From Flavobacterium psychrophilum (GTDB lineage: Bacteria; Bacteroidota; Bacteroidia; Flavobacteriales; Flavobacteriaceae), in NCBI GenBank assembly GCA_001708385.1, contig CP012388.1, forward strand, positions 3,472,001 through 3,536,000: a stretch of DNA of 64,000 nucleotides, read 5' to 3'. Every line of letters starts with the position of its first letter. Position 1 is the first letter of the stretch. This document shows positions 34,968-46,482 of the stretch, piece by piece. Position numbers and translations under genes: made by a program. Below the pieces are notes generated by a model. That model saw nothing but the letters and a program-made list of their open reading frames with translations, did not search any database and was not told the origin of the DNA.

Positions 34968-37900
34968 ATGGCGTACAATGTAAAGGAAAAATTGCAAGGC
35001 AACATCGCGGCTATTGAGGCGGCTATCGCCTGGGACAATGGCACAGTATTGACCGATGCAATGCAGCAAGACTTAAATAACTATTCAGGCTTTGGAGGCA
35101 TCAAAACCATACTGTACCCAAAAGGCAATGAAGCCGACTGGCTTGCTAACGGCGCTACCCAAGCAGACCTGAAACTACACCCTGAGATGATGCGCCTGCA
35201 TGGAATCCTTGAAGATGCTTTTGGAGAAGAGGGCTACCAGGAAGTGATAAACTCATTGCGCAACAGTGTGCTGACTGCCTTTTATACCCCGGAAGTGGTA
35301 CCCAGGGTCTTGTACGAAACTTTAAAAGAAGCTGGGTTATCGCCCCAAAGGTTATACGAGCCATCGGCCGGTGCAGGAGTTTTTATTCGGGAAGCAGAAA
35401 AGGTCTTTGACTCATTCGGACAGGTTACAGCTGTTGAAAAAGATAGGCTCAGTGCTTTGGTGCTAGCCGCCCGAAACAGCGTGAACGCTTCCACAACTAC
35501 TACTTTCCAAAGCCCACTGGAAGAAGCCCCGACTGATGACAACGGTACGTATGACCTTGTGGTTAGCAACATCCCCTTTGGAAATTTCAGCGTGTACGAT
35601 GCAGCATTTCCTGAAAAGGCATTATCAGGGAGGATACACAATTACTTCTTTGCCAAGGGGCTGGACAAATTGGCCGAAGGCGGTGTGATGGCCTACCTCA
35701 CCACCAATGCTTTTTTAGACAGCCCATCCAACCATGCAGCACGGGAGCACCTATTTGTACATGCTGATTTCGTAAGTGTGAGCGTCATGCCGGATAACTT
35801 AATGAGCGATACGGGCAACACCCAGGCACCGAGCCACCTATTGATTGTACAAAAGAACTCAGTAAAGCAAACTTTATCCGTCGAGGAAAAGCTCCTCGTA
35901 CAGTCCGTAAAAGCAGAAAACAGTTTAGGGGCTTATGATGTCAACCGTTATCTGCTAGAACATCCCGAGCTCATTGTCGGTAACGAGCTTAAGGCAGGTA
36001 CCGACCAGTACGGCAAACCCCACCAGGTAGTGTGGCAAACCGGAAACCTTGATGATATTTCGGAAAAATTGGCAGGAACCATACGGGAAGGTTTGCAGGA
36101 AAGGCTCAGCCGCCAGAGGTTTGTAAAGGCATTACAGGATTATATCCCGGGACGGGCTGAAAAGCCGAAGCTTACCTATACCGCGATGCCGGAGCGCCAG
36201 GAAATGGAAGCGCCGATACAGTTAGGTCTTTTTGATGCCCTGCCTGCGGAAAGCCTGGGTCGGGCAGCGGACTACATCAATGAAATGGATGCTACGGTAG
36301 TCGATAAGAAGTCAGGGCGTATCCTGAGCACCATACGTACACAGGACAACCCAGAACATGAAAGTGTGGTGCTTTTGGCGGCCCGGATGCTTAAATCCAA
36401 GCAATATGTGTACAAGCTGTATGCGAATGTACAGGAATTGCAGCCAATGCCTGCCAACTGGATGACGGCAGGCCTTTTAACCCATGAGATTGCTTCAGTA
36501 TCCAACCAGTTGCAAAAATTCGGTCACGGGTACCGGTATGAAGGTGATACTCTTTTGGAAAAGGCATTCCGGCTGAAGGAAGAGAAACCGCTGGAACTGG
36601 AACTGAAACCATTTTATGCAGAGGGGACTTTGGTGGTACTGGAGGGTGCTGTAGGAACGCTTCGCAACATTAGGCATGATACAAAGGAAGCGGACTTTTA
36701 TCCCTTAGCCAGCCGGGGAAGCGTAGCACTGCTCAGCCACTATATACAGCTTAGGGATATGTATCAGGTACTTTTTGTACGCGAACAATCCGGGTATCCG
36801 GATGAAGAGCTTCGTAAAAAGCTCAATGAAGGATATGAGGGTTTTACACAGCAGTACGGGCCGCTAAACCATCCTGCAAATGCACGGCTCATCATGGAGG
36901 ATACGGCTTTTGGGATCACGATGCTGTCCTCGCTGGAGCGCAAGGACGATGGGCAGTATGTCAAGGCAGATATACTAACGGCTTCCCTTATACAAAGGGA
37001 AGAAAGGTACTATACCGATGATGTGGTTGAAGCGCTCGCGAGGGGGCTTAATGAGACCGGAAAGGTGGATTTGGATTTTATTACGGCTGCCACCAGCCTG
37101 TCTGAAGAAGAAGCCATACAACAGCTGGGCAACCATATTTTCATAAACCCTGTTAATAGTGGTTGGGAAACCCAGGATGAATACCTCAGTGGTAATGTTG
37201 TGGATAAACTCATGCAGGCAAAGTCCGCACTGGAATTAGAGCCAGATAATGTGCAGTTCCACAAAAGTGTCGAAGCTCTTGAAAAAGTCCAGCCGGAGCG
37301 GATTGGTTTTGAGCTGCTGGATTTCAACCTTGGTGAGCGGTGGATACCGGAACAGTATTACGAGCGGTTTGCTTCAGAGTTCTTTGAAACGGATGTACAG
37401 GTCAACTACTTTGAATCGCTGGATGCCTTCAAGGCTACTATGGGGCATAATACCAAGGTCGACAATGAATATGCGGTAACCCCTAAAAGCGGCAGGACCA
37501 CCTATGGCTATACCATGCTGGAGCATGCCCTTGAGAACACGGCTCCTTTTTTTACCTATGAGGTAAAAGGTATCGACGGAAAGCCTATCCGGCTACCCGA
37601 CAATGAGGCCATACAGCTGGCGCACCAAAAAATTGAGGCCATACGCAGTGGTTTTATACAATGGCTGGATAATCTGCCGCAAAGCGATAAAAAGGAACTG
37701 GAGCAAAAGTACAACGATACATTCAACTGTTACCGCCTGCGGGAATACGACGGCAGCCACTTGACCTTTCCGGGATTGGATCGCAAGGCACTCGGCATAG
37801 ATGATTTGTACAGCTCACAGAAAAATGCGGTATGGCGCATCATACAAAACAGGGGCGCGCTTGTTGACCATGAGGTAGGCTTGGGTAAAACCCTGACCAT

Positions 37901-40487
37901 GGTAGTTGCCGCCCATGAGATGAAGCGGCTGGGTATCTCACCCAAGCCGATGATACTGGCACTGAAATCCAACGTGAGCCAGATTGCCAAGACCTACAGA
38001 CAGGCCTATCCTGGCTCGCGGATATTGTTTCCGGGCGAGAATGATTTTACGCCTGCTAGAAGAACACGGCTGTTTCATGAGATCAAGAACAACAACTGGG
38101 ACTGTATCATATTGACCCACGACCAATTCGGCAAAGTGCCGCAGTCACCCGATATCCAGAAAACCATCTTCAAGCAGGAACTCATCAGTGTTGAGAAAGA
38201 CCTTGATACAGTAAAAGAACTTGGTGGCGAAATCTCCAAGAAAATGCGTAAAGGGCTTGAGGTACGTATGAACAACCTGGATGTAAAGCTCAAAACCCTT
38301 GAGAAAGAAATGGAAGAGAAAAAGGATAAAGGGATTGATTTTGACCAAATGAATGTCAGCCATTTGTTTGTTGACGAATCTCATAAATTCAAGAACCTGA
38401 CCTTTACCACAAGGCACAACCGGGTAGCGGGGCTCGGCAATATGCAGGGCAGCCAGAAGGCGCTCAACATGCTCTTTGCGGTGCGCACACTCCAGAACAG
38501 GTATGAGAGTGATTTATGTGCAACCTTCTTATCGGGTACCCCGATATCGAACAGCCTTACCGAGATGTATCTTATTTTCAAATATATGAGGCCTAACGAA
38601 ATGGAGCGACAGCGTATTTCAAACTTTGATGGCTGGGCGGCGGTTTATGCGCGTAAGACAACGGACTTTGAATTCAATGTAACCAATGAAATTGTTGCCA
38701 AGGAACGCTTCAGGCATTTTATCAAGGTACCGGAACTGGCACTCTTTTATAATGAGATTACCGATTATAAAACGGCCAAACACATCAGCCTGGACCGCCC
38801 AGAGATTGCGGAAACACTGGTTAATATAAAACCCAGCCCTGAGCAGGAAGACTTCATCCACAGGTTGATGCAGTTCGCTAAATCAGGTGATGCACGGCTT
38901 ATCGGAAGGGACCCGCTTACCCGTGAAGAAGATATGGGTAGGATGCTGATTGCAACGAATTATGCCAAAAAGATGGCGGCCGATATGCGCCTGATTGATG
39001 AAAGTTACAGCGACCACCCGGATAACAAGCTCAATACCTGTGCACGTAAGGTGGCAGAAATCTATCAGGACAGTACCCTACACAAAGGAACACAAATAGT
39101 GTTCTGCGATATAGGTACCCCTAAGCCCGATACCTTTAATCTGTACGATGCACTGCGCGATAAGTTGGTCAGTGATTTAGGGTTGCCATCTAATGAGGTA
39201 ACTTTTATACACGACTGGAGTGATAAACAAAAGCCTGACCTCTTCCGCAAGATGAATGCCGGTGAGATACGGGTATTGGTAGGCAGTACCGATAAGGCTG
39301 GAACCGGTCTGAATGTGCAGCAGCGTGTAGTAGCGATGCACCATCTGGACATCCCCTGGAAGCCCTCGGAGTTTGAGCAGCGCAACGGGCGTGGCGGCAG
39401 GCAGGGCAACTGGGTAGCAAAGGAACACTATGGTAACAAAGTGCAAAATTTTATCTATGCCACCGAGCAGTCACTGGATAACTACAAATTCAACCTGCTC
39501 AAGAACAAGCAGACCTTTATTAGCCAGATGAAGAACTGCGAGCTGAATGTCCGCACGATTGACGAGGGGGCAATGGATGAGCAAAGCGGTATGAACTTCT
39601 CGGAGTACATCGCCATCCTTTCCGGTGATACCTCGCTGTTGGAAAAGTCCAAGTTGGAAAAGAAGGTGGCGGTTTTAGAAGGGGTACGCCTGGCACATTA
39701 CAAGGAACTGGCAGGTAATAAAAACCAACTGGAATATTTGAACAATGAGAAAGTATCGAAAACTGGCACATTACAGAAACTGGAGGCTGATGCACTTTTT
39801 TATAAAGACAGGATGATCCATGATGCGGATGGCACAAAAGCCAATCCGATACTGCTGGAAGGCCGCCACATCGCAGATCCGGAAGATTTAGGTAAGCGTA
39901 TCATACAGCTTTACCGTGAATGGATACCGCAGCCTGGTGAGGCAGAAGGCAAACGTATCGGCTCGTTGTACGGGTTCGGCCTGTACATCCGCCATGAGCG
40001 GGAGATGGTTAGGGAAAAGGACAATTACCGATTTTATTATTCCAATTCATTTTATGCCCAACGGGAAGAAAATGGCATAAAGTACACTTACAACAAAGGG
40101 GCTCCAAACGTTGATAACCCCAAACTGGCGGCTCGGCATTTCCTGAATGCCATTGACCGGGCGGAATCTCTTAGTGAAAAGTATGCTAAGGAACTGCAAA
40201 GTATTAGCGACCAAATCCCTAAGCTGGAAAAACTCTGCCAAAAGCCTTTTGAGAAGGAAGCGGAGTTGCAGGTGATGAAGTCGCAACTGGCAACCCTTGA
40301 AAGGGATATTGCCCTTAAGATACAGGAAAAGCAGCTGCAGTCTGAAAAAGAGGTTACCGGGCATCAAGAGAATGTGCCGGAAAACAAACAAGCTGTTACT
40401 GTAAAAGGGGATGAAACCCCGAAGAAAGATAAAATGCAGGGCCTTATGTATGCCCAAATGCGGAAAAATAACCGGATGAAATTTTAA
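34968..40487 (+). CDS. Giant N6-adenine methylase/SF2 helicase (BmhA-like) of conjugative elements
   Basis: The 1,839-residue protein joins two enzymes. Near residue 130 is a SAM-binding motif EPSAGAGVF and near 200 the catalytic motif VSNIPFG, an NPPF variant of adenine methylases. The second half is an SF2/SNF2-like ATPase with Walker A HEVGLGKT (about 970), VDESHKF (about 1,136), LSGTPISNS, and the C-terminal helicase lobe [12 protein letters not shown] and [13 protein letters not shown] coiled C-terminal tail follows. Such proteins are conserved in Bacteroidetes ICEs and are thought to modify the element's DNA against host restriction. The Asn-Ile-Pro-Phe variant may alter catalysis. It sits between the interrupted small gene and traF. 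Confidence 0.88.
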   Translation: MAYNVKEKLQGNIAAIEAAIAWDNGTVLTDAMQQDLNNYSGFGGIKTILYPKGNEADWLANGATQADLKLHPEMMRLHGILEDAFGEEGYQEVINSLRNSVLTAFYTPEVVPRVLYETLKEAGLSPQRLYEPSAGAGVFIREAEKVFDSFGQVTAVEKDRLSALVLAARNSVNASTTTTFQSPLEEAPTDDNGTYDLVVSNIPFGNFSVYDAAFPEKALSGRIHNYFFAKGLDKLAEGGVMAYLTTNAFLDSPSNHAAREHLFVHADFVSVSVMPDNLMSDTGNTQAPSHLLIVQKNSVKQTLSVEEKLLVQSVKAENSLGAYDVNRYLLEHPELIVGNELKAGTDQYGKPHQVVWQTGNLDDISEKLAGTIREGLQERLSRQRFVKALQDYIPGRAEKPKLTYTAMPERQEMEAPIQLGLFDALPAESLGRAADYINEMDATVVDKKSGRILSTIRTQDNPEHESVVLLAARMLKSKQYVYKLYANVQELQPMPANWMTAGLLTHEIASVSNQLQKFGHGYRYEGDTLLEKAFRLKEEKPLELELKPFYAEGTLVVLEGAVGTLRNIRHDTKEADFYPLASRGSVALLSHYIQLRDMYQVLFVREQSGYPDEELRKKLNEGYEGFTQQYGPLNHPANARLIMEDTAFGITMLSSLERKDDGQYVKADILTASLIQREERYYTDDVVEALARGLNETGKVDLDFITAATSLSEEEAIQQLGNHIFINPVNSGWETQDEYLSGNVVDKLMQAKSALELEPDNVQFHKSVEALEKVQPERIGFELLDFNLGERWIPEQYYERFASEFFETDVQVNYFESLDAFKATMGHNTKVDNEYAVTPKSGRTTYGYTMLEHALENTAPFFTYEVKGIDGKPIRLPDNEAIQLAHQKIEAIRSGFIQWLDNLPQSDKKELEQKYNDTFNCYRLREYDGSHLTFPGLDRKALGIDDLYSSQKNAVWRIIQNRGALVDHEVGLGKTLTMVVAAHEMKRLGISPKPMILALKSNVSQIAKTYRQAYPGSRILFPGENDFTPARRTRLFHEIKNNNWDCIILTHDQFGKVPQSPDIQKTIFKQELISVEKDLDTVKELGGEISKKMRKGLEVRMNNLDVKLKTLEKEMEEKKDKGIDFDQMNVSHLFVDESHKFKNLTFTTRHNRVAGLGNMQGSQKALNMLFAVRTLQNRYESDLCATFLSGTPISNSLTEMYLIFKYMRPNEMERQRISNFDGWAAVYARKTTDFEFNVTNEIVAKERFRHFIKVPELALFYNEITDYKTAKHISLDRPEIAETLVNIKPSPEQEDFIHRLMQFAKSGDARLIGRDPLTREEDMGRMLIATNYAKKMAADMRLIDESYSDHPDNKLNTCARKVAEIYQDSTLHKGTQIVFCDIGTPKPDTFNLYDALRDKLVSDLGLPSNEVTFIHDWSDKQKPDLFRKMNAGEIRVLVGSTDKAGTGLNVQQRVVAMHHLDIPWKPSEFEQRNGRGGRQGNWVAKEHYGNKVQNFIYATEQSLDNYKFNLLKNKQTFISQMKNCELNVRTIDEGAMDEQSGMNFSEYIAILSGDTSLLEKSKLEKKVAVLEGVRLAHYKELAGNKNQLEYLNNEKVSKTGTLQKLEADALFYKDRMIHDADGTKANPILLEGRHIADPEDLGKRIIQLYREWIPQPGEAEGKRIGSLYGFGLYIRHEREMVREKDNYRFYYSNSFYAQREENGIKYTYNKGAPNVDNPKLAARHFLNAIDRAESLSEKYAKELQSISDQIPKLEKLCQKPFEKEAELQVMKSQLATLERDIALKIQEKQLQSEKEVTGHQENVPENKQAVTVKGDETPKKDKMQGLMYAQMRKNNRMKF

Positions 40488-40490
40488 GGT

Positions 40491-40814
40491 ATGGCAAGTG
40501 TATATCAGGTAAATAAAGGGATTAACCAGAGCATTGAATTCAAAGGGCTGAAAGCCCATTACATCTGGTATTTGGGTGGCGCAGTGGTCGCCCTGATGGT
40601 GGTGTTTGCCATCATGTATATCGTCGGTTTACCCTCGTTGGTTTGTATAGGGGTAATCGGTGTAATGGGCACATTAACAGTGATGCACATCTACCGCCTC
40701 AGCCACAAGTACGGCGAGTACGGACTGATGAAAGCGCTGGCCAAAAAACAACTACCGAAGGTGCTCAAATTGAAAAACCGATCCGTGTTTTTCTTAAACC
40801 AAAAAAGCAAGTAA
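40491..40814 (+). CDS. traF: Conjugation protein TraF (DUF4133, VirB3-like)
   Basis: A 107-residue protein starting VYQVNKGINQSIEFKGLKA, with two adjacent membrane helices (YIWYLGGAVVALMVVFAIMY; LVCIGVIGVMGTLTVMHIY), then a basic tail. This is the DUF4133/TraF family. It starts three bases after the methylase/helicase stop and ends one base before traG, as in related tra operons. Confidence 0.88.
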   Translation: MASVYQVNKGINQSIEFKGLKAHYIWYLGGAVVALMVVFAIMYIVGLPSLVCIGVIGVMGTLTVMHIYRLSHKYGEYGLMKALAKKQLPKVLKLKNRSVFFLNQKSK

Positions 40815-40815
40815 T

Positions 40816-43281
40816 ATGGAAAAGCAAATAGAACAGATACTGCCCATCATGGCTGTAGAACACGATTGTATCTTATCAAAGCAAGGTGATGTCACCATAG
40901 TGTTTAGGGCAGAACTGCCGGAACTCTTTACCCTTTCAGATCAGGAGTATGAGGCATTCCATCAGATATGGCTTAAAGCCCTGAAGTTGCTGCCCAAGCA
41001 TACAGTGTTCCATAAGCAGGACTGGTTTCTGGAAAGTAGATATGCCGCAGATTTTTCAGGGGAAGATAACAGTTTTCTCTCCCAGAGCAGTGAGCGGTTT
41101 TTTAACGAGCGGCCCTTTTTAGACCATAGCTGCTACATTATGCTGACCAAGAAGCCCGATGGGCGTAAAAATGTAAGCTCTGTATTTTCGAGCCTGCTCA
41201 AGCGCAGCATTGTTCCGGAGGAAACCCTGAGCCCACAGTTGTTACAGGATTTTTTAGATAACGTAGGCCAGTTTAGGCGTATATTGGAAGATAGTGGTTT
41301 TGTAACCCTTACCAGGCTTACCGGCAAGGAACTCTCCAGTAGTGAAAGCAACATGGGTTTCATCGAGCAGTACTGTCTTTTAGCAGAGCGCCCACATCCT
41401 TTTGTATTCGGGGATATCGCCCTTGAGGATGGTTTGCGTGTAAATGATAAGTACTGTCAGCTCTACGCTCTTGCCGATGCGGCAGACCTTCCCGGGCTGT
41501 GCGGTTCACGTATCAACTACGATAAGTATTCCACCGACCGCACCAAATTCAGTATTGGCTTTGCTTCAACCTTAGGGCAGCTTCTGTCCTGCAACCATAT
41601 TTATAACCAGTACCTTTTTTTAGATGACCCTCAAAAGACCATCCAGAAAATGGAGTCCAAGAGGTTACGTTTGCAGTCTCTATCAGGCTACAGCAGGGAA
41701 AACAGTATTGCCAGGGATGCCACCAATGATTTTTTAAATGAGGCCATTAGCCAGCAACGTCTACCGGTCAAAGCACACTTTAATGTATTGGCATGGACCG
41801 ATACCAGGGAAAAGCTGAAAGATATTAAGAACATGGTATCCTCAGCCTTAGCGCAGATGGATGCCGTGGCGCGTCAGGAAACAGTGGGTGCGCCCCAGAT
41901 CTGGTGGGCTGGCCTGCCGGGTAACGCGGCGGATTTCCCAATGAATGACACCTTCGACACTTTTGCTGAACAAGCTACCTGTTTCTTTAACCTTGAAACC
42001 GGATATCGCTCGTCGCTCAGCCCGATGGGCATACGCCTCGGAGAGCGCCTTAACGGCAAGCCTGTGCATGTAGATATAAGCGATGAGCCCGTAAAGATGG
42101 GTATCTGTACCAACCGTAATAAATTCATACTTGGCCCTTCGGGAAGTGGCAAGTCGTTTTTTACCAACCACATGGTACGCAGTTATTATGAGCAGGGAAC
42201 CCATATTGTGTTGGTGGACGTGGGGCACAGCTATAAAGGGCTATGTGATATGGTTAACGGATACTATTTTACGTACACTGAACAAAATCCAATCCGGTTC
42301 AATCCCTTCTATATAGGGGACGGCGATACGCTTGACACCGAAAAAAAGGAAAGCATCAAGACGCTGCTTTTGGCGCTTTGGAAAAAAGACGATGAAGCCT
42401 TTAAGCGTAGTGAGTATGTTGCCCTCTCCAATGCCATTGGCGGATACTACAATTACATGAATAAAAACAGGGATGTTTTCCCAAGCTTCGACACCTTCTA
42501 TGAGTTTTTGAGAGACCATTATGTAGCGGTTTTGGAGGAAGACAAGGTTAAGGAGAAAGATTTTGATGTGGATAATTTCCTGTATGTGCTAAGGCCCTAT
42601 TATAAGGGTGGTGAGTTCGATTACCTGCTCAATGCTACGGAGAACCTGAACCTATTGCAGGAACGCTTTATTGTATTTGAACTGGACAACATCAAGGATC
42701 ACCCCATACTGTTTCCGGTCGTGACCATTATTATCATGGAAGTATTTATCAATAAGATGCGCAAAATGAAAGGCGTCCGCAAAATGATACTGATTGAAGA
42801 GGCCTGGAAAGCACTAATGAAAGAAGGGTTTGCCGAGTACATTAAATACCTGTTTAAGACCGTGCGTAAATTCTTTGGGGAAGCCATTGTGGTGACCCAG
42901 GAGGTCGAGGATATTATTTCTTCGCCGATTGTAAAGCAGGCGATCATCAACAACAGTGACTGTAAGATACTACTCGATCAAAGCAAGTACCAGAATAAGT
43001 TCGACCAGATACAGGAACTGCTCGGGCTTACCGAAAAAGAGAAGGCACTCGTTTTGTCGGTTAACAAAGCCAACGACCCGGCGCGGAAGTACAAGGAAGT
43101 CTTTATATCTCTCGGAGGTATTCTTTCTAAAGTCTACCGTACCGAGGTTTCGCTGGAGGAATATTTGGCCTATACCACGGAAGAAACGGAAAAAGTTAAG
43201 GTACAGGCCTACGCCCAAAAATTTGGAGGGGACATTAAAAAGGGCATTGCTGCCCTGGCTAATGAAATGCGAAACACATAA
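40816..43281 (+). CDS. traG: Conjugation ATPase TraG (VirB4-like)
   Basis: An 821-residue ATPase that powers pilus assembly and DNA transfer. Walker A LGPSGSGKSFFTNHM is near residue 440 and Walker B KMILIEEAWKAL near 655, followed by the VirB4-type TVRKFFGEAIVVTQEVEDI. The N-terminal third has the conserved entry domain (VFRAELPELFTLSDQEYEAF). Length and motif spacing match TraG of Bacteroidetes elements. It is linked to traF in a near-overlapping arrangement. Confidence 0.93.
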   Translation: MEKQIEQILPIMAVEHDCILSKQGDVTIVFRAELPELFTLSDQEYEAFHQIWLKALKLLPKHTVFHKQDWFLESRYAADFSGEDNSFLSQSSERFFNERPFLDHSCYIMLTKKPDGRKNVSSVFSSLLKRSIVPEETLSPQLLQDFLDNVGQFRRILEDSGFVTLTRLTGKELSSSESNMGFIEQYCLLAERPHPFVFGDIALEDGLRVNDKYCQLYALADAADLPGLCGSRINYDKYSTDRTKFSIGFASTLGQLLSCNHIYNQYLFLDDPQKTIQKMESKRLRLQSLSGYSRENSIARDATNDFLNEAISQQRLPVKAHFNVLAWTDTREKLKDIKNMVSSALAQMDAVARQETVGAPQIWWAGLPGNAADFPMNDTFDTFAEQATCFFNLETGYRSSLSPMGIRLGERLNGKPVHVDISDEPVKMGICTNRNKFILGPSGSGKSFFTNHMVRSYYEQGTHIVLVDVGHSYKGLCDMVNGYYFTYTEQNPIRFNPFYIGDGDTLDTEKKESIKTLLLALWKKDDEAFKRSEYVALSNAIGGYYNYMNKNRDVFPSFDTFYEFLRDHYVAVLEEDKVKEKDFDVDNFLYVLRPYYKGGEFDYLLNATENLNLLQERFIVFELDNIKDHPILFPVVTIIIMEVFINKMRKMKGVRKMILIEEAWKALMKEGFAEYIKYLFKTVRKFFGEAIVVTQEVEDIISSPIVKQAIINNSDCKILLDQSKYQNKFDQIQELLGLTEKEKALVLSVNKANDPARKYKEVFISLGGILSKVYRTEVSLEEYLAYTTEETEKVKVQAYAQKFGGDIKKGIAALANEMRNT

Positions 43282-43291
43282 TACAACAGCT

Positions 43292-44008
43292 ATGGTACTA
43301 AAAAAGTTTACACTCGGCATACTCAGTTTTATGTTGGCATTTGCACCTGTGAGGTCAGTGGCAGCAGCTCCCATCACAATAGCAGAGACCAGTAGTGCGG
43401 CAGTCTTGCCGCTACTGACCATCATAAAAGAAGCATTAAAGAAAATCATCAAGGCTATTGACTTGCATATCCAACGCCTTCAGAATAAGACGATATGGCT
43501 ACAGAATGCACAAAAGCAAATTGAAAATGCGCTGTCTAAGTTGAAACTGGATGAAATATCCGAGTGGACAGAGAAACAAAAGGAACTCTATAAAGGCTAC
43601 TATGAAGAGCTTATGAAAGTAAAGGCAATGGTTTCGTATTACCAGCGTATCCGTGATATTGTGGATAAGCAGCAGCGATTAGTCAGCGAATACCAAAATG
43701 CATGGGGGCTTTTGCAGCAGGATGACCATTTTACCAGTGATGAAATTGCCTATATGGAAAAAGTATACAACGGTATACTGGGGGAAAGCATTGAGAATAT
43801 TGACGTGATTTTTATGGTAGTCGAATCCTTTACCACTTCCATGAGCGATGCGGAGCGTCTTGAAATGATTAACGAAGCGGCAGACCGTATTGAAGCGAAT
43901 TATGACGACCTCAAACTGTTTAACAAACAGAATATGCTGTTGAGCCTACAACGGGCACGCAGTAAAGCAGATATAGATTTAATTAAGAGAATGTACGGCT
44001 TACCTTAA
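43292..44008 (+). CDS. TraI-like secreted conjugation protein, paralogue 1
   Basis: A 238-residue protein taken from the ATG at 43292; the frame extends upstream inside traG in another reading frame, which I regard as chance. A signal peptide (LGILSFMLAFAPVRSVAAAP) precedes a long coiled-coil helical part (IDLHIQRLQNKTIWLQNAQKQ) and a C-terminal block SMSDAERLEMINEAAD. The next two genes share the same build, so this is one of three tandem paralogues probably acting in the periplasm like VirB5/TraI. Confidence 0.78.
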   Translation: MVLKKFTLGILSFMLAFAPVRSVAAAPITIAETSSAAVLPLLTIIKEALKKIIKAIDLHIQRLQNKTIWLQNAQKQIENALSKLKLDEISEWTEKQKELYKGYYEELMKVKAMVSYYQRIRDIVDKQQRLVSEYQNAWGLLQQDDHFTSDEIAYMEKVYNGILGESIENIDVIFMVVESFTTSMSDAERLEMINEAADRIEANYDDLKLFNKQNMLLSLQRARSKADIDLIKRMYGLP

Positions 44009-44020
44009 TATCAAAACGTT

Positions 44021-44635
44021 ATGAAAAAGATGATGATGACAATGCTGCTTTTCGGATGTATTGCTAGCCCGGTACAAGCGCAGAACAAAACGGTGAAAAC
44101 GATGATGGAACAGATTGTTGCGCTACAGGTCTATATTGGTTATGCCCAAAAGGGCTACTCCGTTGTAAAAACAGGGCTTGATATAATTGGGAATCTAAAA
44201 AGGGGGGAATTCGACCTACACACCGATTATTTCAATTCTTTGGCGCATGTTAACCCAGAAGTGCAGGGTTATGTAAGTATTGGCAAGACGCTGCTCTTAC
44301 AGGGACAGATATTGGAACTTTGTGATGGTGCAAGGGATTTCCTGCAAGGAAACCCATATATGCGTACTGATGAACTGGATTACCTGGAACGGGTTTTTGC
44401 ACAGCTGCTTGAGGACTGCCACACCATACTGGAAGAAATGGAAGCAGTTGCGACCGACAACCAGCTGACCATGAAAGACAGCGAACGCATACAGCGTATT
44501 GACGGGCTCTATGAAAGGATGCTGGATGCCTACAATTTTAGCCAGCAGTTTACCGGTGAGGCCAAACTTCTGGTACAGTCCCGCAAAAAGGAAGATGTTG
44601 ATGCAGAAATGGCCAGAAGATTACAAGGGCTTTAA
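44021..44635 (+). CDS. TraI-like secreted conjugation protein, paralogue 2
   Basis: A 204-residue protein with signal peptide (MMMTMLLFGCIASPVQAQN), helical body (GYAQKGYSVVKTGLDIIGNL), and the shared C-terminal pattern TMKDSERIQRIDGLYERML. It corresponds to paralogues 1 and 3 in length, order and the MxDxERxxxID motif. Cys in the signal region is not at a clear lipobox. Confidence 0.78.
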   Translation: MKKMMMTMLLFGCIASPVQAQNKTVKTMMEQIVALQVYIGYAQKGYSVVKTGLDIIGNLKRGEFDLHTDYFNSLAHVNPEVQGYVSIGKTLLLQGQILELCDGARDFLQGNPYMRTDELDYLERVFAQLLEDCHTILEEMEAVATDNQLTMKDSERIQRIDGLYERMLDAYNFSQQFTGEAKLLVQSRKKEDVDAEMARRLQGL

Positions 44636-44640
44636 AAAAC

Positions 44641-45276
44641 ATGCTTATGAAAAAGTTAGTTATACTACTATTCGTGCTCTTTTTACCTTTTTGCAAGGTA
44701 AGCGCACAGGCACAGGAACTACAGCAATTGGCGCTCAATATTGAGAAGCTCGCACAGTTCCGGCAAATCCTTAAGGACATGAAAAAGGGTTATGAAATCC
44801 TGACCAAGGGGTATAATACGGTCAAGGACCTTACCCAAGGGAACTTTAGCCTGCATGAAGCTTTTCTGGATGCGCTGCTTGAAGTAAGCCCAACGGTCAG
44901 AAATTATAAGCGTATAGCAGAAATTATTGAAATGCAAATCAAGCTCATACAGGAACAGGGCAATGCTTTTGGTCGATTTCAGGGTAGCGGTAACTTTAAC
45001 GGCGATGAACTTTCTTATATCGGAAGGGTCTATGACAACCTGGTGGAAAAAAGCCTGCGTAACCTTGATGAACTTTTGGTTGTAATCACTGCCGGACAGG
45101 CGCGTATGAGCGATAACGAACGCCTGGAGGCTATTGACCGTATCTATGAAGACATGCAGGACAAGCTTTTATTCCTGAGGGACTTTAGCAACAATACAAC
45201 AGTGCTTTCCGTGCAGCGTGCTAAAGAACATCAAGATGTACAAAAGATGGAAGATCTGCATGAAGTAACCCCTTAA
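44641..45276 (+). CDS. TraI-like secreted conjugation protein, paralogue 3
   Basis: A 211-residue protein with signal peptide (KLVILLFVLFLPFCKVSAQ), helical region EILTKGYNTVKDLTQGNFSL and C-terminal RMSDNERLEAIDRIYEDMQ. The NFSLHEAFLDALLEVSP part aligns with GEFDLHTDYFNSLAHVNP in paralogue 2. An ATG two codons later is an alternative start. Confidence 0.78.
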   Translation: MLMKKLVILLFVLFLPFCKVSAQAQELQQLALNIEKLAQFRQILKDMKKGYEILTKGYNTVKDLTQGNFSLHEAFLDALLEVSPTVRNYKRIAEIIEMQIKLIQEQGNAFGRFQGSGNFNGDELSYIGRVYDNLVEKSLRNLDELLVVITAGQARMSDNERLEAIDRIYEDMQDKLLFLRDFSNNTTVLSVQRAKEHQDVQKMEDLHEVTP

Positions 45277-45286
45277 TTATTGGCTT

Positions 45287-46471
45287 ATGAAACGATTTAA
45301 AAAGGTTGCTTTTTTAGCAACCCTGGGATTACTATTCCCATATGTAGCGTCAGCGCAAGGCATGGCCGATGAGATGCAGAGCCTACATGGAGTGCTTGAG
45401 GAATTGTATGATGAGATGATGCCCCTGTGTAGTAATCTTATGGGAGTTGGGCAAGGTATCGCGGGTTTTGCTGCGTTGTGGTACATTGCCTCAAGGGTGT
45501 GGAAACACTTGGCAGCAGCAGAGCCGATTGACTTTTATCCGTTGTTCCGCCCGTTTGTACTGGGCTTCTGTATTACCATATTTCCGTCAGTGCTAGCGAT
45601 GATTAACGGGGTAATGAAACCTACGGTTACTGCTACTGCGGCTATGGTTGAGAATTCCAACCAGGCCATTGAAGTATTATTGGAAAGGAAAGAAGAAGCT
45701 ATTATGAATAGCGATGTCTGGCAGATGTATGTAGGGGAAGACGGTAGTGGCGACCGGGATCGCTGGTATAAGTACACCCATGATGATGCTGACCCCGATG
45801 ACGAAGGTTTTTTCGAGGGTATCGGCAACGATATAAAGTTTGCTGCAGCCAAGATGTCCTATAATTTCCGGAATTCGGTAAAGGAATGGATGAGCGAGGT
45901 ACTTCGTATACTCTTTGAAGCGGCTGCGCTCTGTATTAATACCCTGCGGACCTTCCAACTTATTGTCTTGTCAATATTAGGACCCTTGGTATTTGGCTTG
46001 GCTGTTTTTGACGGTTTGCACAATACCCTTAGCGCATGGCTGGCACGCTATCTGAATATATTCCTCTGGCTGCCGGTAGCTAATATATTCGGGGGAATTA
46101 TCGGGAAGATACAGGAAAAGATGCTCCAAATCGACATTGACCAGATCGGGAACTATGGTGATACCTTTTTCAGCAGGACGGACATGGCCTATATGGTATT
46201 TATGATAATCGGTATCATAGGTTACTTTACAGTACCCTCAGTTGCCAATTACATCGTACACGCTGCCGGAGGCAGTGCCCTTACCCAAAAAACAACCAGT
46301 ATTTTGAGCGCAAGCTATAGTACTGTTGCCAGCACGTCTACAACTGCCGGACAGTATACTACAGGTATGGCCGCCGATGGAGCAAAGCTTGTAGTAGATG
46401 GAGCGAAAGCGACAGGGCAAGGAGCGGCAGTAGCTGGCGGGTATATGGCAGATAAACTAAAAGGAAACTAA
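45287..46471 (+). CDS. traJ: Conjugation protein TraJ (VirB6-like membrane protein)
   Basis: A 394-residue protein with an N-terminal signal (VAFLATLGLLFPYVASAQG) and several hydrophobic stretches (LVFGLAVFDGLHNTLSAWLA, YMVFMIIGIIGYFTVPSVA) plus a Gly/Ala/Thr-rich tail. Order and form identify it as TraJ, the multi-spanning channel component of Bacteroidetes transfer systems. It follows the TraI-like array and precedes traK. Confidence 0.9.
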   Translation: MKRFKKVAFLATLGLLFPYVASAQGMADEMQSLHGVLEELYDEMMPLCSNLMGVGQGIAGFAALWYIASRVWKHLAAAEPIDFYPLFRPFVLGFCITIFPSVLAMINGVMKPTVTATAAMVENSNQAIEVLLERKEEAIMNSDVWQMYVGEDGSGDRDRWYKYTHDDADPDDEGFFEGIGNDIKFAAAKMSYNFRNSVKEWMSEVLRILFEAAALCINTLRTFQLIVLSILGPLVFGLAVFDGLHNTLSAWLARYLNIFLWLPVANIFGGIIGKIQEKMLQIDIDQIGNYGDTFFSRTDMAYMVFMIIGIIGYFTVPSVANYIVHAAGGSALTQKTTSILSASYSTVASTSTTAGQYTTGMAADGAKLVVDGAKATGQGAAVAGGYMADKLKGN

Positions 46472-46482
46472 AAACGAAAGCT

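Noticed and set aside
42956..43291. N-terminal extension of the first TraI-like gene inside traG
   Set aside because: Ends at a Met followed by a proper signal peptide; the extension overlaps traG in another frame.
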